A DNA stretch of 64,000 nt from Micromonospora sp. WMMD980 (GCF_029626035.1 NZ_JARUBE010000003.1:2046001-2110000); one strand, 5' to 3'. Counted from the stretch's first letter, positions 1-9,147 are shown. Made by a program: numbers and translations. Notes: generated by a model not told the origin, from the sequence alone.

Positions 1-2
1 TG

Positions 3-1910
3 ATCGACTGGTGGGGCCCGGTGTTCGTCGAGTACTACGCCGCCACCGAGGCCGGCATCGTCACCCTCGCCGACTCGCACACCTGGCTGGCCCGGCCCGG
101 CACGGTGGGTCGGCCGGCGCCGCCGACCGAGGTCCTGGTGGTCGACGACGCGGGCCGCCCGGTCCCCGCCGGGCGCGAGGGCCGGGTCGCCGTCCGCCGT
201 CCCCCGGGCCGTGGTTTCCACTACCACAACGCCCCGGCGCAGACCGAGCAGGCGCACGTCGCCCCGCACACGTTCACCCTCGGCGACCTCGGCCACCTCG
301 ACGACGACGGCTACCTCTACCTGACCGGGCGCTCGGCGGAACTGATCGTCACCGGCGGGGTCAACGTGTATCCGGCGGAGGTGGAGGCGGTCCTGCTGAC
401 CCATCCGGCGGTGGCCGACGGGGTGGTCGTCGGCGTGCCGGACGCCGAGTTCGGCGAACAGGTCCGGGCGCTGGTGCAGCTCGACCCCGGGTGGCCGGCC
501 GAGGGTGTCGAAGCGGTCCTGGACGCGCACTGCCGGGCCGGGTTGGCCGGCTTCAAGGTGCCGCGTTCCTACGAGCTGGTCGACCGGATCCCCCGGGAGC
601 CCACCGGCAAGGTGCCCCGCGCGGCGCTGCGCGACCGGCACCGGCACGCGCCGGCCCCGCCGGACCTGCTCGCCGACCCGCGCACCTACCTCGCCGGGGT
701 GCCGCACGCCGAGTTCGCCCGACGACGTCGGGATGCGCCCGTCGCCTGGGTCGACGAGGTCGCGCTGACCCGCACCGACCAGGACGGCGAGACGACCTCC
801 CGGGGACGGGGCTTCTGGGCGGTCACCCGGTACGCCGCCGTGTCGGCGGTCTCGCGGGACCCGGCGCTGTTCTCCTCGGCCGCCGGCGGCGCCTTCCTCA
901 CCGACCCGCGCACCCCTGCCGACCTGGAGCGCAACCGGCAACTTCTGATCAACATGGACGCTCCCGAGCACACCTGGGTACGCCGGCTGGTGGCCGGCGC
1001 CTTCACCCCGCGCGCCGTGGGGCGCCTGCGCGAGCTGGTCACCCGGCACGCCGAGGAGGTGGTGTCCCGGGCGGTGGCCGCCGGGGACGTCGACGTGGTG
1101 GCCGACCTGGCGGCCGAGCTGCCGCTGCTGGTCCTCACCGACCTGCTGGGCATGCCGGCCGCCGACCGTAAGCTGCTGTTCGAGTGGAGCAACAACCTGG
1201 TCGGCTTCGACGACCCGGAGCACGGCGGCGGCAGCGTCCCGCGCTACCGGGACACCTTCGCCGCCGCCTTCGCCTACGTCCGGCAGCTCGCCGAGCAGCG
1301 GCGGGCCCACCCGACCGATGACCTGATGAGCCTGCTGGTGCACGCCGAGTCCGACGGTCGGGGGCTGACCGACGCACAGCTGTGCCAGCTCTGGCTGCTG
1401 CTGGTCATCGCCGGTAACGAGACCACCCGGCACCTGATCTCCGGCGGCGTGCAGGCCCTGGCGGAGCACCCGGAGCAGCGCGACCGCCTGATCGCCGAGC
1501 CGGACCTGACCGGGGCGGCGGTGGAGGAGCTGCTGCGCTGGGTCACCCCGATCATGCAGTTTCGGCGGACCGCCACCCGCGACACCGTGCTCGACGGCGC
1601 CCGGATCGTCGCCGGCGACAAGGTCGTCGTCTACTACAGCTCGGCCAACCGCGACCCGGGGGCGTTCACCGACCCGGACCGGCTGGACCTCGGCCGTGAC
1701 CCGAACCCGCATCTGGCGTTCGGCATCGGACCGCACTTCTGCCTCGGCGCGCACCTGGCCCGGCTGGAGATGGCGGCCTTCCTCACCGCGGTCCGCCCGC
1801 ACCTGGCCGGCCTGCGGCTGACCGGACCGGTCCGCCGGATGCGGACCAACTTCATGAACGCCATCACCGCGATGCCCGCGCGCTTCGACACCGCGCCGAG
1901 AGGGGAGTGA
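3..1910 (+). CDS. Acyl-CoA synthetase/AMP-ligase fused to cytochrome P450 (5' partial)
   Basis: The gene runs off the left edge; the first visible codon reads I-D-W-W-G. The first ~215 visible residues are the C-terminal half of an acyl/aryl-CoA synthetase: YYAATEAG adenylation motif, GDLGHLDDDGYLYLTGR, then the mobile domain with the PTGKVPR lysine. The reading frame continues without a stop into a complete soluble P450 starting near DLLADPRTYLAGVP. The P450 shows the I-helix AGNETTR, the ExxR stretch EELLRW and the heme loop FGIGPHFCLGAH with the Cys ligand. This suggests activation of a carboxylic substrate to a CoA thioester plus its oxidation on one polypeptide. It is followed after 4 nt by a flavin monooxygenase and its reductase, so it is probably the first or an early gene of that operon. 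The substrate is unknown. Confidence 0.87.
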   Translation: MDWWGPVFVEYYAATEAGIVTLADSHTWLARPGTVGRPAPPTEVLVVDDAGRPVPAGREGRVAVRRPPGRGFHYHNAPAQTEQAHVAPHTFTLGDLGHLDDDGYLYLTGRSAELIVTGGVNVYPAEVEAVLLTHPAVADGVVVGVPDAEFGEQVRALVQLDPGWPAEGVEAVLDAHCRAGLAGFKVPRSYELVDRIPREPTGKVPRAALRDRHRHAPAPPDLLADPRTYLAGVPHAEFARRRRDAPVAWVDEVALTRTDQDGETTSRGRGFWAVTRYAAVSAVSRDPALFSSAAGGAFLTDPRTPADLERNRQLLINMDAPEHTWVRRLVAGAFTPRAVGRLRELVTRHAEEVVSRAVAAGDVDVVADLAAELPLLVLTDLLGMPAADRKLLFEWSNNLVGFDDPEHGGGSVPRYRDTFAAAFAYVRQLAEQRRAHPTDDLMSLLVHAESDGRGLTDAQLCQLWLLLVIAGNETTRHLISGGVQALAEHPEQRDRLIAEPDLTGAAVEELLRWVTPIMQFRRTATRDTVLDGARIVAGDKVVVYYSSANRDPGAFTDPDRLDLGRDPNPHLAFGIGPHFCLGAHLARLEMAAFLTAVRPHLAGLRLTGPVRRMRTNFMNAITAMPARFDTAPRGE

Positions 1911-1914
1911 CCCG

Positions 1915-3039
1915 ATGCCACTGGACCTGCACTGGTTCCTGCCCTCGCACGGCGACGGCCGGGACCTGGCCGAGCCGACGCGGGGCGGCGACCGACCGGC
2001 CCGGATCACCCGCCGCGCGCCGGACATCGGCTACCTCGCCCAGGTCGCGCAGGCCGCCGACCGGCTCGGCTTCGCCAGCGTGCTCACCCCGGCCGGGCTG
2101 TTCTGCGAGGACCCGTGGATCGTGGCGTCCGCGCTGGCGGCGCAGACCGAACGGCTCAAGTTCATGATCGCGTTGCGCCCGGGGCTGGTCTCGCCCACCC
2201 TGGTCGCCCAGATGGCCGCGACCCTGCACCGGATCACCGGCGGTCGGGTGCTGCTCAACATCGTCGCCGGCAGCGACCCGGACGAACAGCACCGCTACGG
2301 CGACTGGCTCGACCACGACGACCGCTACGCCCGGGCCGAGGAGTTCCTGGCCATCCTCAACCGGCTCTGGTCCGGCCGGCCGGTCGACCACACCGGCGAG
2401 CACTACCGGGTGCGTGGGGCGCTGCTGGCCCGGCCGCCGGAGACCGCGCCGACGGTGTTCCTCGGCGGCTCGTCACCCGCGGCGCAACAGGCGGCGGCCC
2501 GGCACGCGGACGTCTACCTCGCCTGGGGTGAGACTCCCGCCCTCCTCGGCGAGCTGCTGCACCGGGCCCGTGACCGGGCGGCGGAGGAGGGGCGGACGCT
2601 GCGCACCGGCAGCCGGCTGCACGTGATCAGCCGGGACACCGCCCGGGATGCCTGGGCCGAGGCGGAGCGGCTGCTCGCCGGCGTGGACCAGGCGCGCATC
2701 GACGCGGCGCGCAAGCGGTTCTCGCGTACCGAGTCGGAGGGGCAGCGGCGGGCCGCGGCGCTGCACGCCGGCGGCAACGCGCGGATGGAGGTGTACCCGA
2801 ACGTCTGGGCCGGCTACTCACTGGTCCGACCCGGCGCCGGCGCGGCGCTGGTGGGCAGCCACGAGGAGGTCGCCGAGCGGATCGCCGAGTACCACGCCGC
2901 CGGCGTGGACCATCTGATCCTCTCCGGACAGCCGCACCTGGAGGAGGCGTACTGGGTCGGCGAGGGGGTGCTGCCGTTGCTGCGGCACGACGGTCTGCTC
3001 GCCGCCGCCGACCGGGCGCCCGAGCTGGTGGCGCGGTGA
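1915..3039 (+). CDS. LLM-class FMNH2-dependent monooxygenase, SsuD-like
   Basis: This 374-residue protein has the alkanesulfonate monooxygenase (SsuD) form of the bacterial luciferase-like fold: N-terminal LDLHWFLPSHGDGRD, then GRVLLNIVAGSDPDEQHRYGD, and VFLGGSSPAAQ near residue 185. Such enzymes use reduced FMN from a separate reductase and O2 to cleave C-S bonds of sulfonates or to oxidise other small organics. The next gene is a matching NAD(P)H:FMN reductase overlapping the stop codon, as in ssuD/ssuE pairs. No ABC sulfonate transporter lies beside it, and the upstream ligase-P450 suggests a different substrate than simple alkanesulfonates. The ATG start lies 4 nt after the previous stop, implying translational coupling. 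Confidence 0.88.
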   Translation: MPLDLHWFLPSHGDGRDLAEPTRGGDRPARITRRAPDIGYLAQVAQAADRLGFASVLTPAGLFCEDPWIVASALAAQTERLKFMIALRPGLVSPTLVAQMAATLHRITGGRVLLNIVAGSDPDEQHRYGDWLDHDDRYARAEEFLAILNRLWSGRPVDHTGEHYRVRGALLARPPETAPTVFLGGSSPAAQQAAARHADVYLAWGETPALLGELLHRARDRAAEEGRTLRTGSRLHVISRDTARDAWAEAERLLAGVDQARIDAARKRFSRTESEGQRRAAALHAGGNARMEVYPNVWAGYSLVRPGAGAALVGSHEEVAERIAEYHAAGVDHLILSGQPHLEEAYWVGEGVLPLLRHDGLLAAADRAPELVAR

Positions 3040-3599
3040 TGGCGGCCCCGGCGCGACGCCTGCCGATGACCGTGGTGATCGGCAACCCGAAGCCGCACTC
3101 CCGGACCCGGACGGTCGCGCTGAGCACCGCGGCCGCGCTGCACGAGCGGCTGGCCGCCGGTGCCACCCCGGTCGGGCCGCCCCGCGTGATCGACCTGTCC
3201 GAGCTGACCGCGGAGCTGGTCGGTCAGGGCAGCCGCCCGGACGCGCTGGACGAGGTGCTGGAGTCCGTCCGCCGTCCCGGCCTGCTGCTGGTCGCCAGCC
3301 CCACCTTCAAGGCTGCGTACAGCGGCCTGCTGAAGCTCTTCGTCGACGTGCTTCCCCGCGGCGCGCTGGGCGGCGTGGTGGCGGTGCCGTTGATGACCGC
3401 GGCTCGCGCCGGGCACCGCCACGTCGTCGACACCCACCTGGGCGCGCTGCTGGCCGAGGTGGGCGCCCAGGTGCCGACGCCCGGGCTGTGCGTGCTCGAA
3501 CGGGAACTCGACACCGCCGAGGTGGGCATCGGTCGGTGGCTCGACGGCGCGACTCCGGCGGTCGCCGAGGCATTGGCCGGGGCGACGCAGCCGGTCTAG
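3039..3599 (+). CDS. NAD(P)H-dependent FMN reductase, SsuE-like
   Basis: A 186-residue flavodoxin-like reductase: VVIGNPKPHSRTRTVA is the phosphate-binding loop of the NADPH-dependent FMN reductase family, and ASPTFKAAYSGLLKLFVD is the second flavin-contact segment, both typical of SsuE/MsuE. It would supply FMNH2 to the monooxygenase directly upstream. The ATG overlaps the upstream TGA (TGATG); a GTG three bases earlier and an ATG at 3066 are alternative starts. It is the last gene of the operon; the next gene is convergent. Confidence 0.87.
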   Translation: MAAPARRLPMTVVIGNPKPHSRTRTVALSTAAALHERLAAGATPVGPPRVIDLSELTAELVGQGSRPDALDEVLESVRRPGLLLVASPTFKAAYSGLLKLFVDVLPRGALGGVVAVPLMTAARAGHRHVVDTHLGALLAEVGAQVPTPGLCVLERELDTAEVGIGRWLDGATPAVAEALAGATQPV

Positions 3600-3600
3600 G

Positions 3601-3634
3601 CCGGCCCGGTCGGGCCGCGCTCGGAGCGGGCCGG
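3601..3634. terminator. Possible bidirectional terminator
   Basis: CCGGCCCG at the left end pairs with CGGGCCGG at the right end across 18 nt, and a shorter inner GGCCCG/CGGGCC pairing is also possible. It fills the gap between two convergent genes. There is no T-tract, which is usual in this GC background. Confidence 0.4.
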
Positions 3635-4180
3635 TCAGCCCGCGCCGACCTCGGTGCCGTGCTTGCGTCGCAACCGGCTGATCCAGCCCTGCGCGGTGTG
3701 CACCGGCACGTCGAAGTGTTCGGCCACCCGGCTGATGGTGCCGACCTGCTCGTAGACCGCCTCGAGGTCGGCCGGGTCGGGGGCACGCCGGTAGGCCCGC
3801 CCGCTCTTGAGCCGGCTGAGGCGTTCCGGCTCGACCGGCCGGCGCGCGGGGCGCGGCGGCGCCGGCGGCGGGACCGCGGCCGGGGTGACGGCGGTGGCCG
3901 CGGGGACCGGGCCGACGCCCTGCTCCGGGCGGTCACCGGGCCCGGTGTTCCGGCCGCGCTCGCGGTCCTGCGGCGGGACGAAGGCGCGCAGCAGGGCGTC
4001 GAAGTCGACGTACGGCAGCTCGCCGGTCAGGCCGGCGCTCTGCGGAGCGCGGACGGTGAGCTCCCGGACGACCGGGTGGCCGTCACCGGTGTCCAGACGC
4101 ACGACGGTCTGGGCCACCGGACCGGTGATCTCCTCGCCGTCGTCCTCCACCGGGACGATGGTGATGATGTATTGGCTCAC
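3635..4180 (-). CDS. Small HTH protein with proline-rich linker, function unknown
   Basis: Start chosen at the GTG beginning V-S-Q-Y-I-I because AGGAAGG sits 6 nt upstream; a longer open frame to 4264 lacks such support. The 181-residue protein has an N-terminal region of ~65 residues (YIITIVPVEDDGEE...), a Pro/Ala/Arg-rich linker, and a C-terminal helix-turn-helix (LEAVYEQVGTISRVAEHFDV, then a second helix HTAQGWISRLRRKHG). The C-terminus looks like the HTH of DNA-binding proteins that recognise position by a trailing basic helix. I do not recognise a named family; a nucleoid or regulatory role is only a guess. It lies upstream of, and on the same strand as, nothing else obvious; 183 bp separate it from the LuxR gene. 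Confidence 0.72.
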   Translation of the reverse strand: MSQYIITIVPVEDDGEEITGPVAQTVVRLDTGDGHPVVRELTVRAPQSAGLTGELPYVDFDALLRAFVPPQDRERGRNTGPGDRPEQGVGPVPAATAVTPAAVPPPAPPRPARRPVEPERLSRLKSGRAYRRAPDPADLEAVYEQVGTISRVAEHFDVPVHTAQGWISRLRRKHGTEVGAG

Positions 4181-4363
4181 GGCGATGCCTTCCTGCGCAT
4201 GTCCGGTGGGGCAGCGAGGCCGTCCGATCTGCTTGAACGGGGGGTGCTGGAGGGTGGGAGACAAGATATCGGATCTCAGTATGACAGGAGCCTAGATGTC
4301 CGACACCATCCTGCGGTCGCCTATCCTTCATCTCTCTTCGGTTCACCCGCGTGAACAGGGGTG

Positions 4364-7123
4364 CTAGGCGGGGCCCCGATAGTTGACAGCGCCGGTGGCC
4401 AGCAGCGCCGCCAATGCCGCCCGGGAGGACACCCCGGTCTTGCGGAAGATCCGGGTCAGGTGGGCCTCCACCGTCTTCACCGTGACGTACACCTGCTCCG
4501 CGGCCTCGGCGTTGCTCGCTCCCGCCGCGACCAGGCGGGCGATGTCCCACTCCCGCCGCGTCAGCGTCAGCTCGCCCCGGGCCGCGCTGTCGGGGCGTCG
4601 CCCCGCCGCGCCGGCCGCCCGGCTCTGTACGCCGGCCACCGCCCGCCGCAGCGGCGGCGAGCCGACCAGGTCCGCGATCCGACGCGCCTCGGCCAACTCC
4701 ACCTCGGCCGCCGTCCACTCCCGTAGGTCGCACAGTGCCCGCGCCCGGACCAGCCGGGCCGATGCCTCGTCCATCCGCCAGCCGATGTCGGCGAAGCTGT
4801 CGGCGGCGGCGCCGGCCAGCTCCGCCGCGCCCCGCGGATCGGCGTCGAGGGTCAGCCGGGCCCGGCTGATCCGCACCATGGCGCTCTGCCCGCGCAGCCG
4901 CAGCCGCTGCGCGTGCCGCCCGGCCACCGCCAGCCAGTGCAGCGCCTCGTCGCGCCGGCCGGAACGGTGGGTCATCTCGGCCAGCGACGAGGCCCAGCAG
5001 GCCCGGCCGGACGCCTCCACCTGGTCGAGTTCGGCGCCGCCGCAGGCGCGCAGCAACGCCGGCGCCGCGCCGACCCGGTCACCGGCCAGGAACCGCAGCC
5101 GCACGGCCACCCGCTGGCTCACCCCGTCGTACCAGTTGGGCCGTCGGGTGGCGGCGTCCAGGACGGCGGTCTCGGCGAGCTGGCGGGCCGCGGCGGGGCC
5201 CCGACGCCAGGCCACCGCGATGGCGCGGTGCGCCCGGGCCATCCCCACGAGCGGTTCCACCCCCATCGCCACGGCCACCTCCTCGGCGTCCTCGCCCTCG
5301 CTCAACGCGCGGTCGAGGCTGCCCAGCCGACACGTCACCGCGCAGCGGCCGACCAGCAGCCACGGGGTCAGCGCGACCAGGCCGGCGCGGCAGCAGATCT
5401 CCAACGCCCGGTCGAGGTGGTGCAAGGCGGACCGGTCCCGCTCCAGCAGGTGCTCGGCCCAGGCGAGCAACGCCAGCAGGTCGGGGTGCCGGGCGAGTTC
5501 GTCGTCGGCGAGCGCGTCCACCTCGGACGACGCTCGGCCCAGCGCCTCCTCGGCCGGGAAGCCGCAATCGACGTGCGCCGCGACGAAGCAGCGGACCACC
5601 GCGGCCGTCGTCCGGCACCCGGGCTCGTCGAGTTGGTCGGCGAGCCGGCCCAGGTCGCACGCGTGCTGGCCGGCGCCGGCCGCGCCGCACAACGCGCCCG
5701 CCACCGCGGCCTCCACGGTCAGGTCGAACCGCGCGCGCGTCCCGGCCGGCGCGTCGAGGCGCGGCAGCAGCAGGGCGTACGCGTCGAACGGCCGCCCCAG
5801 CAGGCGTTCGACGCGGGCTCGCGCGACGAGCGCCCGCACCTGCTGGTCCTCCTCCGGTAACTCCCGGCGGCTCAGATCCTGCAACAGCGTGCGGGCCTGC
5901 CGCAGCCGACCCGCGCCGACCAGCGCGTCCGCGGTGGCGAAGTCCAGGCGGATCCGGCGCCTGTCGCTCGGCCCGGCGTCGGGCAGCAGCCGGCGTACGC
6001 CGGTCAGCCACCGGATCGCGTCCAGCCGTGGCGTCCGCGCGCTCTCCGCCGCCTCGATCAGCGCGTCGGCGGCCGCCGGATCGGCGCACTGCCCGCCGGC
6101 GCACAGGTGCTCGGCGTAGCGCGTCACCGGGTGGCCGAGGTCGCGCAGGATGCCGGCGGCGACGGCGTGCAGGGCGCGCCGCCGGCCGGGGGACAGCGAG
6201 CGGTAGACCACCGCCCGGTCGACCTCGTGCCGGAACCGCAGGGTCGGTTCGAGCGCCGGGTCGGTGCGCAGCAGATCGGCGGCGACCAACCCGTCCAAGA
6301 GGTCACTGGTGGCGGCGGGGTCCCGACGGGCGAGCGCGCCCGCGAGCGTCGGCTCGAACCCCTCCGCGCACACCGAGACCGCCTCCAGCATGTGCCGCTG
6401 GTCGGCCTCGAGCGCGTCCACGTCGAGCTGGACCGCGGCGGTGACCTCGAACGGCAACTCGTCGGGCAGGCCCCGCTGCGCGGCCACCGCGCCGTCCAAC
6501 GCCTCGGGTCGGTAGGCCAGCACATAGCGGGGTACCCCGCCGGAGAGGCGGTGCACGCGTTGCCCGGCACGACCGTCCGGCAGCCCGAGCAGCGCGGCGA
6601 CGCCGGCCGGGTCCAGCGGCGACAGGGGGAACGTGCGGCGGTTGAGTTGCACGACGCCGCCGAGCGCGGCCGTCGCCCAGCCGGCCATCTGTCGCGGCCG
6701 GTACGTGACGACCAGCAGCAGCCCGGCCGGCGGGGCCTGCGCGAGCCGGGCGAGCAGCGCCGCGACCGCCGGCGGTGCCAGGTGCAGGTCGTCCAGGAGC
6801 ACCACCACCGCGCCGGCGACCGGACCCGGCAGGTGCCCGGCCGGCGCGGCGGTCGGCTCCACCAGCGCGGTGAGCAGTGCGCCTGCCCGCTCGCTGTCGC
6901 GGCCGGCCGCGGCGAACGCCGGCACGGCGGCCTGCCCGGCCCGGACGGCCAGTTCCCGCAGCAGGCGGGTCTTCCCGCAGCCCGGGTCGGCGACGAACTC
7001 CAGCATCGACGGCTGCCCGGCACGCGCCGCGCACAGCGCCCGGTCGAACAGGTCGAGCGCGCAGTTACGACCGATCAGCGGCTCCAGAGGTCCGCCGGAC
7101 GACGCCGGCTCGACGCCGGTCAC
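4364..7123 (-). CDS. LAL-type (large ATP-binding) LuxR family regulator
   Basis: A 919-residue regulator of the LAL/MalT-like class. Near the N-terminus VADPGCGKTRLL is the Walker A loop and VVVLLDDLHLA the Walker B strand of a STAND-type ATPase. The middle is helical and TPR-like (many A-x-A-L repeats). The C-terminal ~65 residues form a LuxR HTH: LTRREWDIARLVAAG, then SNAEAAEQVYVTVKTVEAHL and RIFRKTGV. Such proteins activate transcription after binding a small ligand or partner protein, often for secondary metabolism or sugar use. Start is GTG. It is divergent from the thiopeptide-type domain gene at 7512, which is therefore a candidate target. Confidence 0.92.
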   Translation of the reverse strand: MTGVEPASSGGPLEPLIGRNCALDLFDRALCAARAGQPSMLEFVADPGCGKTRLLRELAVRAGQAAVPAFAAAGRDSERAGALLTALVEPTAAPAGHLPGPVAGAVVVLLDDLHLAPPAVAALLARLAQAPPAGLLLVVTYRPRQMAGWATAALGGVVQLNRRTFPLSPLDPAGVAALLGLPDGRAGQRVHRLSGGVPRYVLAYRPEALDGAVAAQRGLPDELPFEVTAAVQLDVDALEADQRHMLEAVSVCAEGFEPTLAGALARRDPAATSDLLDGLVAADLLRTDPALEPTLRFRHEVDRAVVYRSLSPGRRRALHAVAAGILRDLGHPVTRYAEHLCAGGQCADPAAADALIEAAESARTPRLDAIRWLTGVRRLLPDAGPSDRRRIRLDFATADALVGAGRLRQARTLLQDLSRRELPEEDQQVRALVARARVERLLGRPFDAYALLLPRLDAPAGTRARFDLTVEAAVAGALCGAAGAGQHACDLGRLADQLDEPGCRTTAAVVRCFVAAHVDCGFPAEEALGRASSEVDALADDELARHPDLLALLAWAEHLLERDRSALHHLDRALEICCRAGLVALTPWLLVGRCAVTCRLGSLDRALSEGEDAEEVAVAMGVEPLVGMARAHRAIAVAWRRGPAAARQLAETAVLDAATRRPNWYDGVSQRVAVRLRFLAGDRVGAAPALLRACGGAELDQVEASGRACWASSLAEMTHRSGRRDEALHWLAVAGRHAQRLRLRGQSAMVRISRARLTLDADPRGAAELAGAAADSFADIGWRMDEASARLVRARALCDLREWTAAEVELAEARRIADLVGSPPLRRAVAGVQSRAAGAAGRRPDSAARGELTLTRREWDIARLVAAGASNAEAAEQVYVTVKTVEAHLTRIFRKTGVSSRAALAALLATGAVNYRGPA

Positions 7124-7511
7124 CGGCGCACCGCTGGCCGACGCGCTTCGACGCGACGAGGTCGGGCGACGCCAGGTGACATGGTCCGGTCGAGCATCAG
7201 CCGCCCCCAGTCTCGCCCCTTGTGGATCGCCCGCCCGGCTGCGCGGTGCCGTCGTCGGGTCGAGCGCCCGCTGTCACTCTACGAGCGTGAAACAACTGTG
7301 ACGATCGCGAGAGTGGCTCGATCTGGCCGTCTTGGAAGAGGAATCGCCGGTGGTCAGCCGACCACGTCAGGTTTCCGGTCGGGGCCACTCAGCGCGCCGC
7401 CGCGCTCGCGTTTAGTTCACCCCACTGTCGGGTTTTCCCTACTGTCGCATCGGTGGGCTTCGCTTACCGTCGACTGCGGCGGGTGCGACGCCTACGTTGG
7501 GGGAACGGTTC
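7124..7511. other. Divergent intergenic region, 388 bp
   Basis: No convincing gene is seen on either strand. It must carry the promoters of the LAL regulator and of the gene at 7512. Two ACTGTCG heptamers lie 17 bp apart in direct orientation at 7424-7430 and 7441-7447, and a related ACCGTCG follows at 7466. TACTGT just ahead of the gene could double as a -10 element. Direct repeats at this spacing are a plausible regulator site, but no binding evidence exists. Confidence 0.45.
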
Positions 7512-8312
7512 ATGACGATGCATGGTCCATCCTGTCTGGACAGTCCACCGGAGATCGAGGTCGAGAGGGGAACGCCTGATCGGTGGCTTGTGTTCCGATG
7601 CCTGCTGCCCCCGCGCGCCGCGGTGGCCGACGCGTTCGTGACGCGGGGGATCGGCCCGCTGCTGCGCGAGTTGCAGGCCGTCGGAGAGTTGTCCGGCTGG
7701 TCGTTCACCCGCCAGTCGCCGCGGGTCGTCGACGTCCACCTGCTCGGTGGCACGCCCGGGCTGCTGGCGGCGCGGTTGGCCGGCCTCTGCGCGGCGGTCG
7801 GCGCGCAAGGGCCGATGCGTCTTCCCCAGCTCGCCGGGCCGCCGACGCCCGATCTCCGGCTGGTCGACGTGGCGGTGGAGCTGATCGGGATGACACCGGA
7901 CCGGCCGGCCCGGCTCGGCGCCGCCGTCGACCTGACCATGGTGGCGGCGGTGCGCACCTGTCCCGCGCTGCGGGTCGCCGACGCGCCCGTCGTGACCGGC
8001 GCGCGGGACGTCACGGTGGTGTCCCCGGCCCGGTGGCGGCGGATCACCGCCGCGCTGGCCACCGAGCGGCACCCGCTCACCTGCTGGTCACGACTGCTGG
8101 ACACGCACCGGCACGCGCCCGGCTACGACGGCGCCGCGGCGTTCGGCATGGTGCACCTGCTGCACAACCAGCTCGGCCTGACCGAACGCGACGAGCAGCG
8201 GGTGCACGCCGGGCTGATCCGGTCGATGTCCCGGCGTTCCGGCGGCCCGCGTCGCTCGCCGCGCTGGCACCAGGGCGTCGTACCACCGGGGGCGGTCGGC
8301 CGGCGCGGCTGA
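7512..8312 (+). CDS. Thiopeptide-type bacteriocin biosynthesis domain protein (lantibiotic dehydratase C-terminal-like)
   Basis: ATG chosen because GGGGGAA precedes it by about 8 nt; an upstream TTG at 7497 would be part of that ribosome site. The 266-residue protein has the pattern of the stand-alone thiopeptide-type domain (SpaB_C/TIGR03891): W-L-V-F-R-C-L-L-P near the start, a long central region with GPLLRELQ, GWSFTRQSPRVVDVHLLG, and the terminal FGMVHLLHNQLGLTERDE helix. In RiPP pathways this domain removes glutamate from Glu-esterified Ser/Thr to form dehydroamino acids, or in stand-alone form catalyses related steps. No glutamylating partner, precursor peptide or cyclase lies in the window, so the role is uncertain. 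Confidence 0.6.
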   Translation: MTMHGPSCLDSPPEIEVERGTPDRWLVFRCLLPPRAAVADAFVTRGIGPLLRELQAVGELSGWSFTRQSPRVVDVHLLGGTPGLLAARLAGLCAAVGAQGPMRLPQLAGPPTPDLRLVDVAVELIGMTPDRPARLGAAVDLTMVAAVRTCPALRVADAPVVTGARDVTVVSPARWRRITAALATERHPLTCWSRLLDTHRHAPGYDGAAAFGMVHLLHNQLGLTERDEQRVHAGLIRSMSRRSGGPRRSPRWHQGVVPPGAVGRRG

Positions 8313-8328
8313 GGGGACCCGGGGGCCG

Positions 8329-9147
8329 TCAGCGGCGCGCGGGCCGGCGCTCGGGGCGCGGGCGGTCGCGCTCCGGGTCGACGCCGACCTGCACGGCGAA
8401 GGCCGGGTCGACGGCGAGCAGCGGCCGGGGGCCGAACAACGCCATGGCGGTCAGCAACGCGTCGGTGTCGCGCCCCTGCCAGACGGGGCGGCGCTCCGGA
8501 TCGAGGTCGGCGTGCTCGCGGCGCAGCCGGCGCAGCAGCCGGCGGGCGGCGGCGCCGGTCTCGGGCACCTCGGTCAGCCACCAGCCGCCCAGCGCGGTGG
8601 CCAGGCAGCACAGGAGCAACCCGACGACGGACGCCGGGCCACCGGCGGTGCGCCCCTCGACCGCGCTCTCCACGAGCCGGGTCACGCCGACGGCGGCGAC
8701 CGCGAACAGGGGCAGGGTGCCCAGGGCCACCCGCCGCCGTTGCCCGGGGGTGAGCAGCCAGCCGTCGCGGGCCAGCCGGGCGACGCTGCGGCGCAGCGCC
8801 CGGCCGACGTCCGGGTCGGCGAGGACCGCGGCCCAGGTCTGCGGGCGGCGCAGCGCGGTGTGCAGGGCGCGGACCAGCCCGGGCGCGCGGGGCGGCGGCG
8901 GGCCCTCGGCCCGCAGGGTGGCGAGTTCACCGACGGTCACCCCACCGGCGCGGCGCAGCGCGGCCACGCCGACCTGACAGGCCAGCAGCGCCCGATCGGT
9001 GAGGTACGCCAGTTCGACCCGGTCGGGCGTCGCGCCGCGGGCCCGGCGTCCGGTCAGCTCCCGCACCGCCACGGCGACCGCGACGGCCACGACCACCGCA
9101 CCCAGGTAGTCGAGGAGGAAGAGCGACCCGCTGACACCCCAGAGCAT
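8329..9147 (-). CDS. TIGR04222 domain membrane protein
   Basis: A 272-residue protein with a first membrane helix near residues 8-28 (LFLLDYLGAVVVAVAVAVAV), a cytoplasmic stretch beginning ELAYLTDRALLACQVGVAALRRAGGV, and two further helices around residues 140-160 and 172-190 (VVGLLLCCLATALGGWWL). This is the arrangement of the actinobacterial TIGR04222 family, whose function is unknown. Members often lack the Gly/Cys-rich tail, as here, where the C-terminus is Arg/Pro-rich. It is convergent with the upstream gene and divergent from the acetyltransferase gene. Confidence 0.75.
   Translation of the reverse strand: MLWGVSGSLFLLDYLGAVVVAVAVAVAVRELTGRRARGATPDRVELAYLTDRALLACQVGVAALRRAGGVTVGELATLRAEGPPPPRAPGLVRALHTALRRPQTWAAVLADPDVGRALRRSVARLARDGWLLTPGQRRRVALGTLPLFAVAAVGVTRLVESAVEGRTAGGPASVVGLLLCCLATALGGWWLTEVPETGAAARRLLRRLRREHADLDPERRPVWQGRDTDALLTAMALFGPRPLLAVDPAFAVQVGVDPERDRPRPERRPARR

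Noticed and set aside
7197..7388. 63-residue minus-strand frame as a possible RiPP precursor near the thiopeptide-type domain gene
   Set aside because: No Cys or Ser/Thr-rich core, no leader pattern and no ribosome site; reads like chance.
1..8312. Idea that the first 8 kb form one natural-product cluster
   Set aside because: The P450 operon and the thiopeptide-type gene are separated by an unrelated HTH gene and convergent transcription, and no core biosynthetic enzyme is seen.
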